A model generated the notes under the pieces. It was not told the origin of the DNA, did no database searches, and saw only the letters and a list, made by a program, of their open reading frames with translations. Of a stretch of DNA of 64,000 nt, positions 21,281-34,779 are shown piece by piece (positions within the stretch are counted from its first letter, which is position 1; each line of letters begins with the position of its first letter). The position numbers and the translations under genes were made by a program. The stretch is from Hibiscus mutabilis (lineage: Eukaryota > Streptophyta > Magnoliopsida > Malvales > Malvaceae), in assembly GCA_019671005.1 (NCBI GenBank), contig CM033738.1, forward strand, positions 17,882,202 to 17,946,201, written 5' to 3'.

Positions 21281-22280
21281 AAACAAGATTTCCAAACAAG
21301 GTTAACTCCATTCGATCATAAGCTCAACCATAAGAATACAACAATCATAGTATAACTAAATTCATCGAAATTTACCAAAGTTCTATCTTAATATTCTAAC
21401 ATTTCTAAAATTTTCATAAGCATATATATATATATATATCACAATCACGAGTGTGGAGAAGTAAATCGAAGTAATCACCTTCCTCCTAAGCTCAGACATC
21501 AAATTCATAGCCAAAAGGATTTATTCATAAAGTCCTTAACAAATTGTCCATTTTTCACATGCTTTACATTTCCATTCGATTATGACCAAGTCTCCTCCTA
21601 TATATTTTAACATAGTTTTCGAATGGATCCTTATTTCATAGTATAATTTCAATTTCTAACAATTTAAGCCACACTCTTCTAAATTGTTAGATTATTACCA
21701 TCCTATCGATCAATTCAACAATAGAACTTTCTACTAACTTACCAAACTTCTAATTGAGCAAATTTTCCATACATGCATTTTCAATTGTACTCCAAATTTC
21801 ATAACATATAAATTAAACAATTCAATTCACAACAAGATCATAAAAGAGAAAGAACAAAAAGGTTACCTTTCTATCAAAGTGCCATTCGAACAAGGCTTAA
21901 TTTTCGAGCTAATTTGAACATTTATAACTTTCTCTCAAACTCACTCTACTCCAGTTATTTGAGAAAATAAAGGAGGAAGATGATAACTCCCATTTGTGTT
22001 TCTTTCTCCTTAAACTCAAATGCCGTGACCCCGCCATGCCATCCACCTTGCTTGCTCTTCCATTAAACAAGTGTCCAAGGCCACCATTTTAAATTTACTT
22101 GCATGCAATCTTCTAATAACAATATTAATTCAGTTTGGTCCCTTCTAGAATTGCACATGTGTTTTCTTTTTCTTATAATTTGGTCCTAATCTTACTTATT
22201 TAGCTTAAAAGGTATCCTAAAAAAATTATAAATGTCTTGACCAGTGCACTAAATTCTAAGCTAATAATCAAGGTATTACA

Positions 22281-25200
22281 CTAATACTGTTAAGAAAGCC
22301 CATAACCAAATATTTTAAGTCATAAAATTTGATTTAATCTTATTTTTCGGACGTTTTGTTGGGGTTAAGGTGTGCATGTCTAAATGGGCTTTACAGTGGA
22401 CCCGTTGGAATTTTAACTGTGTAAAAAGTTCAAAGTTGATGTTAAGCTATATAATCACATTCAAAATCCCATAATAAAATATTTTAACTCATGCAATTTG
22501 ATTTAATCTTATTTTGTTGCCGTTTTGTTGGGTTTAAGGCGTGCATGTCTAAATGGGTTTATAGTGGACCCGTTGGAATTTAAACCGGGTAAAAAGATCT
22601 AAATTTGAGGTTAAGCTGTATAATCATGTTCAAAAGCTCATTAATAAATATTTTAAGTCATAAATTTTGATTTAATCTTATTTTGTGGCCGTTTTGTTGG
22701 GTTTAAGGTGTGCATGTGTAAATGGGCTTATAGTGGACCCGTTGGAATTTTAACCGAGTAATAATTTCTAAAAATGAGGTTAAGCTATATAATCATGTTC
22801 AAAATCCCATAAATAAATATTTTAAGTCATATAATTTGATTTAACCTTATTTTGCGGCTGCTTTGTTGGGGTTTAAGCTGCGCATGTCTAATTGGGCCTT
22901 ATAGTGGACCCGTTGGAATTTTAACGGAGTAAAAATTTCTTAAAAATGAGGTTAAGCTATATAATCATGTTCAAAATCCCATAATCAAATATTTTAACTC
23001 ATGAAATTTGATTTAATCTTATTTTGGAGCCGTTTTGTTGGCCTTAAGGCATACATGTCTAAATGGGCTTTACAGTGGACCCTTGGAATTTTAACAGAGT
23101 AAAAATTTCTTTAAAATGAGGTTAAGCTGTATAATCATGTTAAAAATCTCATAACCAAATATTTTAAGTCATACAATTTGATTTAATCTTATTTTTTGGC
23201 CGTTTTGTTGGGGTTTAAGGCGTGCATGTCTAAATGGGCTTTACAGTGGACATGTTGGAATTTTAACTGAGTCAAAAGTTCTAAAATTGAGGTTAAGCTA
23301 TATAATCATGTTCAAAAGCTCATAACTAAATACTTTAAGACACAAAATTTTATTTAATCTTATTTTACGGCCGTTATGTTGGGGTATAAGGCGTGCATGT
23401 CTAATTGGGCTTTATAGTGGACCCATTGGAATTTTAACAGAGTAAAAAGTCCTAAAAATGAGGTTAATCTATATAATCATATTCAAAATCCCATAATCAA
23501 ATATTTTAACTGATGAAATTTGATTTAATCTTTTTTTGGACGTTTTGTTGGGCTTAAGGAGTGCATGTCTAAATGGGCGCTTACAGTGGACCCGTTGGAA
23601 TTTTAACCGTGTAAAAGTTTCTTAAAAATGAGGTTAAGCTATACAATACTGTTAAAAAGCCCATAACCAAATATTTTAAGTAATATTATTTGATTTAATC
23701 TTATTTTTTGTTGTTTTGTTGGGGTTTAAGGCGTGCATGTCTAAATGGGCTTTATAGTGGACCTGTTGGAATTTTAACCGAGTAAAAATTTCTAAAATTG
23801 AGGTTAAGCGACATAATCCTATTAAAAATCCCATAACCAAGTATTTAACTCATAAAATTTTATTTAATCTTATTTTGTGGTTGTTTTGTTGGGTTTAAGG
23901 AGTGCATGTCTAAATGGGCTTATAGTGCACCCGTTGGAATTTTAACCTAGTAAAAAGTTCTAAAATTGAGGTTAAGCTATATAATCATGTTAGAAAGCCC
24001 ATAAATAAATATTTTATGTCATATAATTTGATTTAATCTTATTTTGCGGCCATTTTGTTGGGGTTTAAGGCGTGCATTTCTAAATGGGCTTTACAGTGGA
24101 TCCGTTGGAATTTTAACAGAGTAAAAAGTCCTAAAATTGAGATTAAGATGTATAATAATATTCAAAATCATATAATTAAATATTTTAACTCATGAAATTT
24201 GATCGAAACTTATTTTGTTGCCGTTTTGTTGGGTTTAAGGTGTGCATGTCTAAATGGGCTTATAGTGGACCCGTTGGAATTTTAACCAAGAAAAAAATTT
24301 CTTTAAAATAAGGTTAAGCTATATAATAATGTTAAAAAGCCCATAACCAAATATTTTAAGTTATAAAATTTGATTAATCTTATAGTTCGGACGTTTTGTT
24401 GGGGTTTAAGGCAAATGGCTAAAATTGAGGTTAAGATATATAATCATGTTAGAAAGCCCATAAATAAATATTTTATGTCATATAATTTGATTTAATCTTA
24501 TTTTGCGGCCATTTTGTTGGGGTTTAAGGCGTGCATTTCTAAATGGGCTTTACAGTGGATCCGTTGGAATTTTAACAGAGTAAAAAGTCCTAAAATTGAG
24601 ATTAAGATGTATAATAATATTCAAAATCATATAATTAAATATTTTAACTCATGAAATTTGATCGAAACTTATTTTGTTGCCGTTTTGTTGGGTTTAAGGC
24701 GTGCATGTCTAAATGGGCTTATAGTGGACCCGTTGGAATTTTAACCAATAAAAAAATTTCTTTAAAATAAGGTTAAGCTATATAATAATGTTAAAAAGCC
24801 CATAACCAAATATTTTAAGTCATAAAATTTGATTAATCTTATTTTTCGGACGTTTTGTTGGGGTTTAAGGCAAATGGGTTTTATAGTGGACCCGTTGGAA
24901 TTTTAACCGAGTAAAAAGTTCTAAAATTGTGGTTAAGCTATATAATCATATTCGAAATCCTATAATTAAATATTGCAACTCATGAAATTTGATTTAATCT
25001 TATTTTGTAGTAGTTTTGTTGGGATTAAGGGTGCATTTTGAAATGGGCATTATAGTGGACTCGTTGGAATTTTAATCGAGTAAAATTTTTTAAATATGAG
25101 GTTAAGCTATATAATCATGTTCAAAACCCCATAACTAAATATTTTAAGTCATAAAATTTGATTTAATCTTATTTTTTTGTCATTTTGTTGGGGGTTTAAG

Positions 25201-26121
25201 GCGTGCATGTCTAAATGGGCTTTACAGTGGACCCGTTGGAATTTTAACCGAGTAAAAAGTTCTAAAATTGAGATTAAGCTATATAATCATATTAAAAATC
25301 CCATAATCAAATATTTTTACTCATGAAATTTAATTTAATCTTATTGTGTGGTCGTTTTGTTGGGATTAGGACGTTCATGTCTAAATGGGCTTATAGTGGA
25401 CCATTTGAAATTTTAACCGAGTAAAAATTTCTTAAAATGAGGTTAAGCTATATAATCATGTTCAAAAGCCCATAAATAAATATTTTAAGTCATAAAATGT
25501 GATTTAATCTTTTTTTCGGCTGTTTTGTTGGGGTTTAAGGCGTGCATGTCTAAATGGGATTTATAGTGGACGCGTTGGGATTTTAACCGAGTAAAAAGCT
25601 CTAAAATTGAGGTTAATCTATATAATCATATTCAAAATCCCATAATAAAAAGTTTTAACTCATGAAATTTGATTTAATCTTATTTTTTGGCCCTTTTGTT
25701 GGGCTTAAGGCGTGCATGTCTAAATAGGCTTATAGTGGGCCTGTTGAAATTTTAACCGAGTAAAAATTTCTTAAAAATGAGGTTAAGCTATATAATACTG
25801 TTAAAAAGCCCATAACCAAATATTTTAAGTCATAAAATTTGATTTAATCTTAGTTTTTTGGACGTTTTGTTGGGGTTTAAGGAGTGCATGTCTAAATGGG
25901 CTTTACAGTGGACCCATTTGAATTTTAACCGTGTAAAAAGTTCTAAAGTTGAGGTTAAGCTATATAATCATATTAGAAAACCCATAATCAAATATTTTAA
26001 CTTGTGAAATTTGATTTAATCTTATTTTGTGGTCGTTTTGTTAGGTTTAAGGCGTGCATGTCTAAATGGGCTTATATAGTGGACCCGTTGGAATTTTAAC
26101 CGACTAAAAATTTATTAAAAA
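22281..26121 (+). repeat. 170-bp satellite array, plus orientation
   Basis: About 23 monomers of 167-171 bp. Landmarks in each: GGTTAAGCTATATAATCATG, ATTTGATTTAATCTTATTTT, CGTTTTGTTGGG, AAGGCGTGCATGTCTAAAT, GTGGACCCGTTGGAATTTTA. Two types mostly alternate: type A with GTTGGGGTTTAAGG and AAGTCATAAAA, type B with GTTGGGTTTAAGG and AACTCATGAAA. It begins directly after the LTR end at 22280. Nothing else is embedded. Confidence 0.95.
23991..24908 (+). repeat. 459-bp tandem duplication within the satellite
   Basis: TAGAAAGCCC at 23991 recurs at 24450 and the following 400 or so bases agree almost perfectly. Each copy ends in a shortened monomer in which GTTTAAGGCAAATGG replaces the normal join, and the first shortening is larger. 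Confidence 0.85.
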
Positions 26122-28050
26122 TGATAAACCCTTAAACTTACACAAGCAAACAATAATACATACATATCAAAAAGGGTAAAATTGAATTATGCAACACTTA
26201 TGCCACCATACTAGGAGTCTATAGAGTTGATATACTTTACTTTATCAACGAAGTGACTTGCCAAAAACCTTCTCCGGCCTCGATCTCGATCTTAAAACTC
26301 CTTAACCTAAAATGCATGGAAGATGAATGTATTAGGCATACTTTGCCTAGTGAGGTAGTCATAAACAATGAAATAAGCATAGAATGCAATCTTACAGGCT
26401 TCTATATTAGTTATGGCAACAAAACAATGGCATGTAGTTTCAATGGCAATTTAGACATGACAATAGTCAATGCAATAACAATTCTCAACAGCATTTCATT
26501 TTGCAGAACAATAAGTTTCCTTGGATCGATATACGGTATATGGATACATGAATTCCTACGCCGCACCAAAATCAATAGTGGTCTAGTCCCTCAGCCGCAC
26601 CAATATGACCATAACACGACATCCCTCCGCTGCACCACAATAAAGGTTGTAGCCTACCCATACCAATGAGCTCACGAATTCTATGGCATGCCAATTGTAG
26701 CCAATACTACGCAAATCCAAGGTTCAATATCAATAGTCCGATAGCAATAATTCCATGACAATGGATCAATAACAATAGTTTAATAGCCATGTTTCAACAT
26801 CGATAAGCCATAGCAATGATTCAATACAGTATCCAATGAAAATAAATCAATATCAATGTTCCAATGACCTTATTTAATACTTAATGATCAATGATTCTAT
26901 ATGTCAATGCTTCAATGATTTCGATAACAATAACAACGATGCAACGGACAAGGAATTAATGCAATACTTACCAATATAGCCATCAACAATGTTCCTATGC
27001 TTAACCTTAATACACAAAGTTAACAATGCTATAATTGATATTCAAAGGTTCGGGAAAGGCGCCTAGCCTACTCCCGAGAATTTGAATACAGTCACCTTGA
27101 ACTTTGAAGCTCCTACGGCTCTTAGATTACTACTTATTTGTTCCTAGCTTTGGATGGAGATGGTGATCCTTCTTTCCCCAACTCTTGTGCTAGGTAAAAC
27201 AAAGGGACATGTTAGAATCAATACTTATGGATTCAAAATCAATACTTAAGATTAGAAGAGCTTTTAGCCAATATGACTTCTATGGATTCATGCTTTAAAA
27301 GCATGGGTTCAACTATGGTCTTCAAGAACTAATTCTTGGAATTAAACTCCAATGGTTCGATGAATCATAAAATTGTTTGAGGGCATAAACTCACCAATCC
27401 AAGGGAGGTGATTTCTTGAGCTAGGGGTTGAAGATAACAATGGAGGTGCTTGCTTAAGGAAAAATGAAAGAAGATAGCAAAGAGAGGAGGTCTCGATGGT
27501 TACTATAATTTTGGGAAAATGTTTCCAACTCTTCAACCTTTCTTAAATTTACCCGATATATTTCCTCTAGCCAAAGGTAAGCTTATTTTTAATTCATTAG
27601 GATAATTAGTTCACCTCACACACAACCAATCATGGGGTTTCCTCCAAGGATAGGTAAACTATAAACAATGATTTTCATTTCCCAACAATTAAGATAGAAA
27701 TAATAGCTATCAATTCTATGCCATCTTTTCCCCCAAATTCACAAGGAGATCACGTGAAAGTGTCTAAGCAAGGAGGCGACTCACTACAAATTGGGATAAT
27801 TACGAGAGTGGTCCTTTAACTTTCTAAACATCACTATATTATCCCTAAACATTCAATTTTCACAATTTGGTCACTTAATTATTTCTAAGGAATTCAATTA
27901 GGCCCAATGTCTTTATATTGACTCAATTAAAGTCTAATATGATGTTTTTAACCACACAACTTAAGTCAATAAAATATTAGGACCCTTTCGATATAGAATT
28001 TTTGATTATCGGAACCTAATTTCCACTATACTGGTTTTCGAAATGTTACA
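26122..28050 (-). mobile_element. LTR at the satellite inversion point
   Basis: TGATAAACCC at 26122 to ATGTTACA at 28050; on the minus strand this is TGTAACATTT...GGGTTTATCA, a TG...CA unit of 1929 bp. It contains an LTR hairpin (26328-26345) and three copies of CGC(C/T)GCACCA-AAT-like words at 26561-26642. Short open frames at 26253-26669 and 27342-27536 show no domain. The five bases on its two sides (AAAAA and GTAAA) do not match. The satellite is plus on its left and minus on its right. Confidence 0.6.
26328..26353 (-). promoter_or_regulatory. Conserved LTR hairpin next to AGTGAGG
   Basis: TAGGCA-TACTT-TGCCTA, six pairs, then GTGAGGTAG, as at 19083 but with different stem bases. Confidence 0.5.
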
Positions 28051-31000
28051 GTAAAGCCCATTTAAACATGCACAACTTAAACCCCAACAAAACGGCCAAA
28101 AATAAGATTAAATCAAATTTTATGACTTAAAATATTTAGTTATGGGCTTTTGAACATGATTATATAGCTTAACATCATTTTTAAGAAATTTTCACTCAGT
28201 TAAAATTCCAATGGGTCCACTATAAGCCCATTTAGACATGCACGCCTTAAACCCAACAAAACAACCATAAAATAAGATTAAATAAAATTTTATGACTTAA
28301 AATATATAGTTATGGGTTTTTGAACATGATTATATAGCTTAACCACAATTTTAAGAAATTTTTACTCGGATAAAATTCCAACAGGCCTACTATAAGCCCA
28401 TTTAGACATGCACGCCTTAAGCCCAACAAAACGACCACAAAATAAGATTAAATAAAATTTCACGAGTTAAAATATTTGATTATGGGCTTTTGAATATGAT
28501 TATATAACTTAACCTCAATTTCAGAACATTTTACTCGGTTAAAATTCCAACGGGTCCACTCTAAAGCCCATTTAGACATGCACGACTTAAACCCCCAAAA
28601 ATGGCCCCAAAATATGATTAAATCAAATTTTATGACATAAAATATTTAGTTATGAGCTTTTTAACGTGATTATACAGGTTAACCTCAATTTTAGAACTTT
28701 TTATTCGGTTAAAATTCCAACGAGTCCGCTGTAAAGACCATTTAGACATACACGCCTTAAACCCCAACAAAACTATCGAAAAATAAGATTAAATCAAATT
28801 TTTTGACTTAAAAAATTTATTTATGGTCTTTTAAACATGATTATATAGCTTAACCTCATTTTCAGAGTTTTTACTCAGTTAAAATTCCAACAGGTCCACT
28901 ATAAGCCCATTTAGACATACAAGCTTTAAACCCAACAAAATGGCCACAAAATATTTGATTATGGGCTTTTGAATAAGATAATATAGCTTAACCTCAATTT
29001 CAGAACTTTTTACTTGGTTAAAATTTCAATGGGTCCACTATAAAGCCCATTTCGACATGCACTCCTTAAACCACAACAAAATGGCCAAAAAATATGATTA
29101 AATAACATTTTAAGACTTAAAGTATTTAGTCATGGGGTTTTGAACATGATTATATAGCTTAAAATCATTTTCAGAAATTTTTACTCCGTTAAAATTTCAA
29201 CGGGCCCACTATAAAATATATAGTTATGACTTAAAATATAAATTTTTACCACTATAAAATATTTCAACGGGCCCACTATAAATTTTTACGCCTTAAACCC
29301 AACAAAATGAACATAAAATAAGATTAAATCAAATTTTATGACTTAAAATATATAGTTATGGGTTTTTGAACATGATTATATAGCTTAACCTCAATTTTAA
29401 GAAATTTTTACTCGGTTAAAATTCCAACGGGCCCACTATAAGCCCATTTAGACAGACATGCATTCCTTAAACCCCAACAAAATGGCCGCAAAATAAGATT
29501 AAATCAAATTTTATGACTTAAAATATTTAGTTATTAGCTTTTGAACATGATTATACAACTTAACCTCAATTTTCGAACTTTTTACTCGGCTAAAATTCTA
29601 ATGGATCCACTATAAATCTCATTTAGACAAACACACCTTAAACCCTAACAAAACTGCTAAAAAATAAGATTAAATTAAATTTTGTGACTTATAATATTTA
29701 TTTATGGGATTTTGAACATGATTATATTGTATAATCTCATTTTCAAAAATTTTTACTCGGTTAAAATTTCAACGGGCACACTATAAGCCCATTTAGACAT
29801 GCACGCCTTAAACCCAACAAAACAACCACAAAATAAGATTAAATAAAATTTTAAGGGTTAAAATACTTGATTATGGGCTTTTGAATAAGATTATATAGCT
29901 TAAACCCAATTTTAGAACTTTTTACTTAGTTAAAATTCCAACGAGACCACTATAAAGCCCATTTCGACATGCACGCCTTAAACCACAACAAAATGGCCGA
30001 AAAATAAATTAATTAACATTTTATGACTTGAAATATTTAGTTATAGGCTTTTGAACATGATTATATACCTTAACCTCATTTTCAGAAATTTTTACTCAAT
30101 TAAAATTCGAACGGGTCCATTATAAGCCCATTTAGACAAGCACGCCTTAAACCTAATAAAACGGCCACAAAATAAGATTAAATAAAATTTCATGAGTTAA
30201 AATATTTGATTATGGGCTTTTGAATATGATTATATAGCTTAACCTCAATTTTAGAACTTTTTACTCTGTTAAAATTCCAACGGGTCCACTATAAAGCCCA
30301 TTTAGACATGCACGCCGGAAACCCTAACAAAATGGCCGCAAAATAAGATTAGATCAAATTTTACGACTCAAAATATTTATTTATGAGCTTTTGAACATTA
30401 TTATAATGTTTTACCTCAATTTTAGAACTTTTTACTGAGTTAAAATTCCAACGGGTCCATTATATAAAGCCCATTTAGACATGCTCACATTAAGCCCTAG
30501 CAAAAAGACCAAAAAAATAAGATTGAATCAAATTTTTTGACTCAAAATATTTATAATTGGACTTTTAAACATGTTTATATAGCCTAACCTCATTTTCAGA
30601 GCTTTACTCGATTAAAATTCCAACAGGTCCACTATAAGCCCATTTAGAAATGTACGCCTCAAATCCAACAAAACAGCCACAAAATAAGATTCAATAAAAT
30701 TTCATGACTTAAAATATTTGATTAGTGGCTTTTGAACATGATTCTATAGCTTAAACTCATTTTCAGAAATTTTTACTCCATTAAAATTCCAACGGGTCCA
30801 CTATAAGCTCATTTAGACATGCATACCTTAAATCCTACAAAACGGCCACAAAATAAGATTAAATAAAATTTCATGAGTTAAAATACTAGATTATGGGCTT
30901 TTGAATATGATTATTTAGCTTAAACTCAATTTCAGAACCTTTTACTCGGTTAAAATTCCAATGGGCCCACTTTAAGGCCTATTTAGACATGCACGCCTTA

Positions 31001-34000
31001 AACCACAACAAAACTGCCGAAAAATAAGAATAAATCACATTTTATGACTTAAAATATTTAGTTATGGCTTTTGGACATGATTATATAGCTTAACCTCATT
31101 TTCAGATATTTGTACTTGGTTAAAATTCCAACGGGTCCACTATAAGCCAATTAAGACATGCACGCCTTAAACCACACAAAACAACCACAAAATAAGATTA
31201 AATCAATTTTTTTTGAGTTAAAATATTTGATTATATGATTTTGAATATGATTATATAGCTTAAACTCAACTTTATAGCATTTTACTTGGGTAAAATTCCA
31301 ACGGGTCCACTATAAAACCTATTTAGACATGTACGCCTTAAACCCCAACAAAATGGCCGCAAAATAAGATTAAAATCAAATTTTATGACTTAAAATATAT
31401 AGTTACGAGATTTTGAACATGATTATACAACTTAACCTCAATTTTATAACTTTTTACTTCGTTAAAATTCCAACGGATCCACTGTAAAAGCCCATTTAGA
31501 CGTGCACGCCTTAAACAACCCACTTAGACGTGCACGCCTTAAACCCCAACAAAACGGCCGAAAATAAGATTAAATCAAATTTTTCGACTTACAATATTTA
31601 TTTATGGGTTTTCTAACATGATTATATAGCTTGATCTCATTTTCAAAAAATTTTACTCGGTTAAAATTACAACGGGTTTACTATAAGCTCATTTAGACAT
31701 GCACGCCTTAAACCCAACAAAACGGGCACAAAATAAGATTAAATAAAATTTCACGAGTTAAAATATTTGATTATGGGCTTTTGAATATGATTATATAGCT
31801 TAACCTTAAGATCAGAACTTTTTACTCGGATAAAATTCCAATGGGTCCACTATGAAGCCCATTTAGACATGCACGCCTTAAACCACGCAGAACAGATGAA
31901 AAATAAGATTAAATCACATTTTACGACTTAAAATCTTTATTTATGGGCTTGTGAACATGATTATATATCTTAACCTTATTTTTAAAATTTTTTACTCTGT
32001 CAATATTCCAACGGGCCCAGTACAAGCCCATTTAGACATGCACGCTTTAAACCCAACAAAATGACCACAAAATAAGATTAAATCAAATTTTATGAGTTAA
32101 AATATTTGATTATGGGCTTTTGAATGTGATTATATAGCTTAACCTCAATTTTAAAACTTTTTACTCGATTAAAACTCCAACGGGTCCCCTATAAAGCTCA
32201 TTTAGACATGCACACCTTAAACCCCAACATAATGGCCGCAAAATAAGATTAAAACAAATTTTATGACTTAAAATATTTAGCTACGAGCTTTTTAACATTA
32301 TTGCTATAAAGCCCATTTAGACTTGCAAGCCTTAAACCCCAACAAAACGACCAAAAAATAAGTTTAATTCAATTTTTTGACATAAAATATTTAGTTTTGG
32401 TCTTTTAAATAAGGTTATGTAGATTAAACTTATTTTCAGAGTTTTTACTCGGTTAAAATTCCATCGGGTCCACTATAAGCCCATTTAGACATGCACGCCT
32501 TAAACCCAACAAAACGGCCACAAAGTAAGATTAAATAAAATTTCACGAGTTAAAATATTTGATTATGGGCTTTTGAATATGATTATATAGCTTAACCTCA
32601 ATTTCAGAACTTTTTACTCGGTTAAAATTCCAACGAGTCTACTATGAAGCCCATTTAGACATGCACGCTTTAAACCACAACAAAACGGCCAAAAAATAAG
32701 ATTAAATCACATTTTATGATTTAAAATATTTAGTTATGGGCTTTTGAACATGATTATATAGCTTAACCTAATTTTTCAGAATTATTTATATGGTTAAAAT
32801 TCCAACGGGTCCACTATAAGCCTATTAAGACATACACGCCTTAAACCCAACAAAACGACCACAAAATAAGAATAAATCAAATTTTATGACTTTTTAGAAC
32901 TTTTTAAGACATACACGCCTTAACATCAATTTTAGAACTTTTTAGTCGGTTAAAATTGCAATGGGTCCACTGTAAAGCCCATTTAAACATGCACACCTTA
33001 AACCCCAACAAAATGGCCGCAAAATAAGATTAAATCAAATTTTATGGCTTAAAATGTTTATTTGTGGGCTTGTGAACATGATTATATATTTTAACCTCAT
33101 TTTCAGAAATTTTTACTCTGTCAATATTCCAAAGGGTCCACTATAAGCCCATTTTGACATGCACGCCTTAAACCCAATAAAACGGCCAAAGAATAAGATT
33201 AACTAAAATTTCATGAGTTAAAATATTTGATTATGGGACTTTGAATATGATTATATAGCTTAACCTCAATTTTAGAACTTTTTACTCGATTAAAATTCTA
33301 ACGGGTCTACTATAAAGCCCATTTAGACATGCACGCCTTAAACACTAACAAAATGGCCGCAAAATAAGATTAAATCAAATTTTATGACTCAGAATATTTA
33401 GTTATGAGCTTTTGAACATGATTATGCAGCTTAACGTCAATTTTAGAACTTTTTACTCGGTTAAAATTCCAACAGATCCATTGGAAAGCCCATTTAGACA
33501 TGCACGCCTTAAACCCCGGCAAAACGACCGAAAAATAAGATTAAATCAAAATTTTTGACTTAAAATATATATTTATGGGATTTTGAACATGATTATAAAT
33601 CTTAATCTCATTTTCTGAAATTTTTACTCGGTTAAAATTTCAACGGGCCCACTATAAGCCCATTTCGACATGCACGCCTTAAACCCAACAAATGGCCACA
33701 AAATATGATTAAATAAATTTTCATGAGTTAACATAATTGATTATGGGCTTATGAATATGATTATATAGCTTTACCTCAATTTCAAAACTTTTTAGTCGGT
33801 TAAAATTCCAATGGGTCCACTATAAATTCCATTTCAACATGCACGCCTTAAACCACAACAAAATGGCCGAAAAATAAGATTAAATCACATTTTATGACTT
33901 AAAATATTTATTTATGGGCTTTTGAACATGATTATATAGCTTAACCTCCTTTTAGAAAATTTTACACCGTTAAAATTTCAACAGGTCCACTATAAGCCCA

Positions 34001-34779
34001 TTTAGACATGCATTCCTTAAACCCAATAAAACGACCACAAAATAAGATTAAATAAAATTTCATTTGTTAAAATATTCGACTTTGGGCTTTTGAATATGAT
34101 TATATAGCTTAATCTTGATGTTTAGAACTTTTTACTCAGTTAAAATTCTAACGGGTCCAATGTAAAGCCCATTTAGACGTGCACGCCTTAAACCCTAACA
34201 AAATGGCCGCAAAATAAGCTTCAATCAAATTTTAAGACTCAAAGTATTTAGTTATGAACTTTTGAACATGATTATACAGCTTAACCTCAATTTTAGAACT
34301 TTTTACTCGGTTAAAATTCCACCGGGTCCACTATAAAGCCCATTTAGACATGCACGCATTAAGCCCCAACAAAAAAGACCGAAAAATAAGATTAAATCAC
34401 ATTTTATGACTTAAAATATTTATTTTTGGGCTTTGAACATGATCATATAGCTTAACCTCATTTTCATAAATTTTTACTCCATTAAAATTTCAACGGGTCC
34501 ACTATAATCCCATTTAGACATGCGCGCCTTAAACCCAACAAAACGGCCACAAAATAAGATTAAATAAAATTTCACGAGTTAAAATATTTGGTTATTGGCT
34601 TTTGAATATGATAATATAGCTTAACCTCAATTTCAGAACTTTTTACTCGGATAAAATTCCAAGGGGTCCACTATAAATTCCATTTCGACATGCACGCCTT
34701 AAACCACAACAAAATGGCCGAAAAATAAGATTAAATCACATTTTATGGCTTAAAATATTTAGTTTTGGGTTTTTGAAAT

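Larger units (their letters stand above)
18204..22280 (-). mobile_element. Long LTR, probably solo, minus strand
   Basis: Bounded by TGTCAAGAG at 18204 and GGTATTACA at 22280, after which satellite begins. On the minus strand it starts TGTAATACC, like the LTR at 9000. About 4.08 kb of AT-rich DNA with no domain-bearing frame. It contains an LTR hairpin at 19083-19102, CTTATC-centred inverted words at 19260-19470, and a degenerate tandem of AAAACAGTCC at 20500-21280. I find no matching target duplication, so the left boundary is tentative. Confidence 0.55.

Noticed and set aside
26253..26669. A 138-codon plus-strand frame as a host gene in the LTR at the inversion
   Set aside because: It lies antisense within a TG...CA LTR unit, has no domain, and overlaps the conserved LTR hairpin.
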